Assembly (NCBI GenBank): GCA_964537285.1
Contig: CAZHZT010000158.1
Location: forward strand, 1-11,454
Direction: 5' to 3'
Length of the DNA: 11,454 nt
DNA from: CAZHZT01 sp964537285
GTDB lineage: Bacteria; Bacteroidota; Bacteroidia; Chitinophagales; Saprospiraceae
Made by a program: the position numbers and the translations under genes. Below the pieces are notes generated by a model. That model did not search any database. It was not told where the DNA came from and worked only from the letters and a program-made list of their open reading frames with translations. This document shows positions 7,801 to 11,454 of this stretch, piece by piece (position 1 is the first letter of the stretch; every line of letters starts with the position of its first letter).

Positions 7801-10426
7801 CCAGGTCTTTTTCTTTGCCGATGTCCAGGCGTTTTTCGCGATATTGATTTTCAGGAATTTCAAGCCCTACATAGCTGTTGTAAGGGCTAAAAGGAATGGA
7901 GAAATTATCAGAGCTAAAACCTCCCCCCTTTTCGAAGGCACGCGTTTTGAAAAGGACCTTTAAGAAGCCGGAGGCTTTATTTTGGACATTGAAAGACTGC
8001 TTAACGGTAGCCTTTCCATCGCTGTCAACAGCTTGATCAAAAATGACTTTTTCATCCACATAAAACTTTCTGGCCGGGTCATCAAAATCGTAGCCAGGGA
8101 ACTTGGCAAAGCTCGTTTGGGTAGCTTGCATGCCCATTTCTATGCGGGTTTGGACGTTGGGAGCTGGCGCACCATGCAACCAGTTGACCTGAAGCTTGCC
8201 TTCAATATCAGTATCCGAGGAGGCAAACCGGTCCTTTCCAAAATCCAGATTGATTTTCAATCGATTCGGGCGAATGGTTTCAATTTTCAGCGTTTTAGAA
8301 AAAACAGCGCCACCAATACGAACCTGCGCCAGCCAGTTGCCGGTAAGGTCTTCCTTTTGAGTATTGAAATGGAAAGGATAAATAGCATTTGTTTGCTTAA
8401 GTGCTTGTTTTTTAATAGCAGACTGGCCTTTAGGGTTAAAAAGTTCAAAGTTAATGGGGTGACCAAGCGGAATACTTTGTTCCGGGTCTTCGAGAACGAA
8501 ATTCAGGAAAATAGAATCTCCCGGTCTCCAGACGCCGCGTTCTCCATAGAGGTAGCCTTTCATGCCCTCCTGAACATCCTGGCCACCTACTTCAAAGCGG
8601 CTTAGCGGCAATCCGTTTTGATCGGCCAGTTTCAGGAAAGCCCGGTCTTCTCCATTTTTGGCCAGCAGAACGAAGGGCTCTCCATCAAGGGAGAAGCGGG
8701 CGATACCATCCCCGTCCGTTAGTCCTTTACCAATAAGCTGCTGTTGAAAATCGTAAATTTCAATGGAAGCACTTGAAATAGGAGCAGCCGTCCTAACGTC
8801 GGTCACGGCTGCAAGCAGTTCGTTTTTACCCCCATTCTTGGCAATGACCCCAAGATTGGATGCAAAGATATTGCGGCGAATAAATTGTTCAGAACTATAA
8901 TAGGCAGGAAAGCATGGATCCTCCTGATGTTCCCACCTATAGCCATCATAATATCCAAAGGGACCATAATAATTACCCCATAGACTTCTTTGTTTCAAAG
9001 CTTCTTCTCCTTCAGGAGCAGGCTCCAGTGTTTCGGGTATCCAATCGCTGCTAACGCATGGAAATGCCGCGTACCCGGGTAAGAACCCAAGGGTTACCTG
9101 ATAAATCGCTCCCGGTTCTTCCTGAATAAGGGAGCTAAGATCCAGGGAGTAGCGATTCCATTTAGCCAGGTTTGCGTCCGGATGAAGCGACTGGAGGGGA
9201 ACCCTTTTTCTTAAGATTTTTTTACCTACCCGATTAATTTCATAGTTGCCCCCAATAGAGTTTGTTTGCAGGAACTGAAGGATATTATTGGTAAAAATTT
9301 TATGGATTTCCAGCTCTACATAATTCAGTCCGATGGCTTCAAAAGGGAAAAGGAGTTGATCGGATTGAGGAATGATATTACCATTTCCTACGAGACGCAA
9401 CCTGGGTTTTACACTTTCAAAAGTGATATCCCACAAGCTTTTTGAATTCATTTTTTTATCTGCGACATTTAAAATGCCAGGGGAAGCAACCAAACTGTAG
9501 GATCCCGAAAGGCGGCTGGAAGGATAGACGCGAAGCTGTTGGCCTTCGACGAGGAAGTTCAATTGCCCGGAGAAACCATTCAGGGTAATGAGCCCGGTAA
9601 GATCCTGATTTTGCTTTAGGGGGTCGGAGAATTGTACAATGATGTATTGTTCCTGCCCCTGAAAAGCAGAAGCATCCATTATTTTGAAATCATTGAGGGA
9701 AGGGATAATAATCGTTTTTTTTCCCTTGGTAGATAGTCCGATTGGAGTTCCTGCCCATTTCAAAACGATGCTGGACTCTTCGTCTTTTCGTTGAATATTA
9801 AGTACTTTGAAGTTATGCACTCTTTGATCTTCGGAATGTTCCCACTCCAGTTCTAAATCGCGGCCTTCCTGCGTTGCAGAAACGATTTGCTCCACGTTTT
9901 CAGCCTCGGCGATATCCGAAGTAAAAAGTTTACCCGAGAATTCCTGTTTGGTCAGATCATTAGAGGCGGTAGCACTCAGGCCGCCCATTTCAAGATCAAT
10001 GAACTGATCTTTAATTTTCACTTCAAAAGAGAAGGTCTTGAGGGCTTTTGGCACATTTGAGAATAAGCGGCTTAATTGCAGGTTACAGGTATAAACCTGG
10101 CCGGATTCAAAATTGGCTTCTGGTTCAAAGCGCAAGGTTTGGGAATCTTCCCAGCTTAATTTTCCCGGTACATACGGATTGATGTTAAAAAGTTCTGCCG
10201 GGGGTTCTCCTTGAGCAGATGCTTCAATTTGGGTTGCAAAATGCACCTTAATGGGAGAAACCTTTGAAAGGGCATTGGAAGAATAGGCAGAAATGTATTG
10301 GCTATAGCCCGTAGCATCTACCTGAGCGGCTTCTTTTTTTACATTTTGGCAACCCGACCAAAAAAGGAATGCAAATAAAGAGAAAAAAATTAAACGGATT
10401 TGAGATTGTCTTGTTCTAGTAGGCAT
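4847..10426 (-). CDS. Alpha-2-macroglobulin family lipoprotein with thioester
   Basis: The protein has 1859 residues, full length for bacterial alpha-2-macroglobulins. The N-terminus has a hydrophobic signal ending 'FWSGC', so Cys26 is the probable lipidated residue; Trp at -3 is unusual for a lipobox. Domains in order: Ig-like and MG1-type domains (about 30-480); the 'EDPCFPAYYSSEQFIRRNIFASN' stretch (about 500-525) typical of Bacteroidota members; MG2 with 'YGERGVWRPGDS' (about 624-720); MG5/6-type region (about 985-1150); a probable bait segment (about 1150-1195, Gly/Ala-rich); the A2M domain with 'MPNYVGSVRAMVVAADQGAYGS' (about 1185-1280); the thioester domain with 'HGCIEQ' (C1404, E1406, Q1407); and a terminal bMG10-like domain (about 1700-1850). 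Such proteins covalently trap proteases that enter the periplasm. They are often encoded with pbpC (PBP1C), which is absent here: the neighbour downstream is convergent, and the one upstream is divergent. TAATCTTTG at 10444-10452 (- strand) loosely resembles a -7 box. Confidence 0.93.
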   Translation of the reverse strand: MPTRTRQSQIRLIFFSLFAFLFWSGCQNVKKEAAQVDATGYSQYISAYSSNALSKVSPIKVHFATQIEASAQGEPPAELFNINPYVPGKLSWEDSQTLRFEPEANFESGQVYTCNLQLSRLFSNVPKALKTFSFEVKIKDQFIDLEMGGLSATASNDLTKQEFSGKLFTSDIAEAENVEQIVSATQEGRDLELEWEHSEDQRVHNFKVLNIQRKDEESSIVLKWAGTPIGLSTKGKKTIIIPSLNDFKIMDASAFQGQEQYIIVQFSDPLKQNQDLTGLITLNGFSGQLNFLVEGQQLRVYPSSRLSGSYSLVASPGILNVADKKMNSKSLWDITFESVKPRLRLVGNGNIIPQSDQLLFPFEAIGLNYVELEIHKIFTNNILQFLQTNSIGGNYEINRVGKKILRKRVPLQSLHPDANLAKWNRYSLDLSSLIQEEPGAIYQVTLGFLPGYAAFPCVSSDWIPETLEPAPEGEEALKQRSLWGNYYGPFGYYDGYRWEHQEDPCFPAYYSSEQFIRRNIFASNLGVIAKNGGKNELLAAVTDVRTAAPISSASIEIYDFQQQLIGKGLTDGDGIARFSLDGEPFVLLAKNGEDRAFLKLADQNGLPLSRFEVGGQDVQEGMKGYLYGERGVWRPGDSIFLNFVLEDPEQSIPLGHPINFELFNPKGQSAIKKQALKQTNAIYPFHFNTQKEDLTGNWLAQVRIGGAVFSKTLKIETIRPNRLKINLDFGKDRFASSDTDIEGKLQVNWLHGAPAPNVQTRIEMGMQATQTSFAKFPGYDFDDPARKFYVDEKVIFDQAVDSDGKATVKQSFNVQNKASGFLKVLFKTRAFEKGGGFSSDNFSIPFSPYNSYVGLEIPENQYREKRLDIGKEKDLAVVLVDEDGKPLSNKKLSIGLYKVNWRWWWDSGYDNVSRFNSLSHHNAQSKEVITTDNNGKAQWPVKVDNWGRYLVRVCDEESGHCTGDYFYAGYPWYDDEAGQRDAAAMLNFTSDKEKYNVGEAVEISIPSSSAGKCLISIENGQKVLETYWMDMQKGDNTFRFYASEKMTPNVYAHVSLIQPHAQVENDLPIRLYGVVPIMVESPDTKLSPVMDMADVLEPEQSFDLSIKEASGKPMAYTIAVVDDGLLDLTRFRTPDPWEAFYAKEALGVKTWDIYDHILGANAGQMQRILSIGGGDAVGAAAEKQSANRFKPVVLHLGPFFLESGKTARHTLKMPNYVGSVRAMVVAADQGAYGSTEKTVPVRKPLMLLASLPRVIGPEETLQMPITLFAMEDKVKNVKVALEESSGLVEIVSGNEQAITFDKPGEKLISFDLKVNSKVGIAKFKVTAEGAGEKASQEIEIDVRNPNPLITEATDYVLNPGESWSEALTPLGVQGTNSAVIEASSFPPIGIEKRLSYLIRYPHGCIEQTVSGAFPQLFVNQLTELNDEQRQKIRDNVAAAVGRLKRFTTASGGFAYWPGETNSSPWGTNYAGHFMLEAKAQGYSVSGALLNNWADYQQKMAKRWDPQLDGYRYSDLDQAYRLFTLALAEKPELGAMNRLREYSKLSLPAAWRLAAAYALSGRKEVAEKICRDLELNVSPYRELGGNYGSDLRDQAMILETLVLLDQKDKAVTLVRDISKSLSQGNWYSTQTLSYALVALCKFYGYETDGGDDYAFTYKLGNSAAVNVGGASKIYQIEVGRAAYSNQNLEIRNTGSGKLFLRLINSGQPALGEQTSIENDLGITVNFKTKNGEAFNINRIAQGADFVAEVTVKNPGSRGIRYEEMVLSQIFPSGWEILNTRMDDFNGPLSSNYDFQDIRDDRVYTYFDLNRNQQNVYRIHLNAAYQGRFYLPSIACEAMYDASINAREAGQWVEVVAPEAL

Positions 10427-10470
10427 AAAAAGAGGTTTGTTTACAAAGATTAAACTTTAAAGCTTTGCTA

Positions 10471-10536
10471 CAGTACACTTTAGGGGCCCTGCAAGCAGGC
10501 CTGACGGCCTGCTTGCAGGGCCTCTAAAGTGTACTG
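10471..10536. repeat. 31-bp near-perfect hairpin between divergent genes
   Basis: Positions 10471-10501 (starting CAGTACACTTTAGGGGCCC) pair with 10506-10536 around loop TGAC, with a single G-T pair. It lies between two divergently transcribed genes, 45 bp before the alpha-2-macroglobulin start and 89 bp before the Lon-domain gene, where no terminator would normally be needed. It may be a dispersed palindrome, an insulator for read-through, or part of an mRNA leader. Its sequence does not match the frame of the elements at 73-218, 1634-1825 and 3181-3292. Confidence 0.6.
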
Positions 10537-10578
10537 CTTTGAAATCAAATTTACGAATTTTATTTCAAGTGAAGATCT

Positions 10579-10596
10579 GTTATTTAAACAAATAAC
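10579..10596. promoter_or_regulatory. Short dyad upstream of the Lon-domain gene
   Basis: GTTATTT (10579-10585) and AAATAAC (10590-10596) form a perfect 7-bp dyad with a 4-base spacer, 29 bases before the ATG at 10625. It could be an operator or a small leader hairpin. A/T-rich dyads arise easily by chance, so the call is weak. Confidence 0.25.
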
Positions 10597-10624
10597 GAGA
10601 ATTGCTTAATAGAAAATGTAAAAT

Positions 10625-11260
10625 ATGAAAGATTTTCTTCCATTGTTTCCATTACAGTTGGTTGTGTTCCCTGGCGAGCAGTTGAATTTGCATGTGTTTG
10701 AGCCACGCTATAAACAACTACTCAGAGAATGCGAAGCAAATGGCATCACTTTCGGCGTACCGGCTTTTGTGAATAATACGTTGATGGACTATGGTACGGA
10801 GGTGGAAGTGATTGAAGTAGTGAAAAGATATGCGGGTGGAGAATTAGATGTCAAAACAAGGGGGCTGGGCAAGTTCAAAATCCTGGAATACTTCAAAGTG
10901 GCTCCCAATAAGCTTTACAGCGGTGCTGACATTGAGCGTATCAAGGATGATGATCTAGGCGATATTTCATTAAACCCACAGATAATTGAAGCGGTAGATG
11001 AGTTATTTGAGCTGTTAAAGGTAACGAAGTCCTTTAATCATCAACCAGAGCATTTCCAGACCTACGAAATTGCTCACCATATTGGACTCACGCTCGAACA
11101 GGAGTTTGAGTTCTTCTGCATACACAATGAGCTTGACCGCCAGTTGTTTGTTCAGGATCATCTGAATGCCTTAATCCCGATCGTCAAAGAAATGGAAGCC
11201 CTGAAAGAGAAGGTGCGCATGAACGGGCATTTTAAGAATATTATTCCTCCTAAAGTGTAA
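10625..11260 (+). CDS. Stand-alone Lon substrate-binding (N-terminal) domain protein
   Basis: The protein has 211 residues. It opens with the signature of the LON N-terminal domain, 'LPLFPLQLVVFPGEQLNLHVFEPRYKQLL', followed by 'FGVPAF', 'YGTEVEVIEVVKRYAGGELDVKTRGLGKFKI' and a helical C-terminal part from about residue 115. No AAA+ ATPase (Walker motifs) and no Ser-Lys protease domain follow; it stops at about a quarter of the length of full Lon. Bacteroidota often carry such short proteins besides a full-length Lon. The function is not established; binding of damaged or unfolded protein, or adaptor activity, are possibilities by analogy. It has no signal peptide and is likely cytoplasmic. The leader is A-rich (GAAAATGTAAAAT before the ATG) with no Shine-Dalgarno. 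It is divergent from the alpha-2-macroglobulin gene, and no functional link is shown. Confidence 0.85.
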   Translation: MKDFLPLFPLQLVVFPGEQLNLHVFEPRYKQLLRECEANGITFGVPAFVNNTLMDYGTEVEVIEVVKRYAGGELDVKTRGLGKFKILEYFKVAPNKLYSGADIERIKDDDLGDISLNPQIIEAVDELFELLKVTKSFNHQPEHFQTYEIAHHIGLTLEQEFEFFCIHNELDRQLFVQDHLNALIPIVKEMEALKEKVRMNGHFKNIIPPKV

Positions 11261-11369
11261 GGAAGGGAAAAACATGAGTCATCCCGAATCTTAAGAAACT
11301 TCATGTTGTCATAATAATAAATAATAGATGCTATAAATCAATGTTTTAGGACCGGCCTTATTCAATTTA

Positions 11370-11443
11370 GCTTTTTGACAGGCTGGCAGCCGTTAAAAAA
11401 ATAAAAACATCTGAGCCCCGGCGAGTTTATTCATTTTAGGCTG
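11370..11443. repeat. Right-edge repeat, rearranged copy of the left-edge element
   Basis: Positions 11370-11391 (starting GCTTTTTGACAGGCTGG) match 56-77 with one mismatch in the same orientation. Positions 11419-11443 are the exact reverse complement of 73-97. Between them lie 27 A-rich bases. The structure looks like a palindromic element with the two ends kept and the stem lost or replaced. The other bases from 11261 to the window end show no gene. Confidence 0.6.
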
Positions 11444-11454
11444 TCCCGAATCAA

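Noticed and set aside
7982..8605. Open frame of 207 codons on the + strand opposite the alpha-2-macroglobulin gene
   Set aside because: It lies fully antisense to conserved MG-domain coding sequence, with no recognisable motif or export signal; taken as a shadow frame.
11261..11369. Possible gene or RNA after the Lon-domain gene
   Set aside because: The stretch is A/T-rich with no open frame, no tRNA-like fold and no strong stem.

Overview
The window looks like a chromosomal stretch from a Bacteroidota bacterium, probably a Saprospiria-type lineage. The reasons are: starts preceded by A-rich leaders rather than strong Shine-Dalgarno motifs; an OmpA-family protein with the Bacteroidota-style 'C..GVNCEEEQHQENRRTE' loop; a Bacteroidota-type alpha-2-macroglobulin with a C-terminal 'FYLPSIACEAMYD' signature; and many Sec or lipoprotein signals. 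The phylum is well supported; the class is inference.

Six protein genes are supported. Four lie on the + strand in the left part: an OmpA-family outer-membrane/peptidoglycan-linking protein (340-1527), a small secreted protein with a Trp/Asn/Arg/Gly-rich tail (1929-2381), an LpoB-like lipoprotein (2569-3159) and a COG3014-type TPR lipoprotein (3321-4781). Convergent with them is a 1859-residue alpha-2-macroglobulin lipoprotein with an intact thioester motif (10426-4847, - strand). Divergent from that gene is a stand-alone Lon N-terminal (substrate-binding) domain protein (10625-11260, + strand). Five of the six carry export signals, so most of the window concerns the cell envelope: peptidoglycan anchoring (OmpA), likely regulation of peptidoglycan synthase (LpoB/COG3014 pair) and periplasmic protease defence (alpha-2-macroglobulin). 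No pbpC gene, the usual partner of alpha-2-macroglobulin, lies in the window.

The most striking non-coding property is that the spaces between genes are filled with long, nearly perfect inverted repeats: 120-174, 1549-1619, 1634-1825, 2405-2511, 3181-3292, 4790-4829 and 10471-10536. Three of them (about 73-218, 1634-1825, 3181-3292) share a frame, GAAATTTTCTTTTTTGAG on the left and, in two of the three, CTCAAnAGAAAATACT on the right, around a central stem whose sequence differs between copies but stays self-complementary. The two ends of the window also carry related repeat pieces: a 25-bp exact inverted match and a 22-bp near-exact direct match. This palindromic repeat family is the best candidate here for something undescribed. 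No tRNA, rRNA, CRISPR array, transposase gene or defence system was seen.
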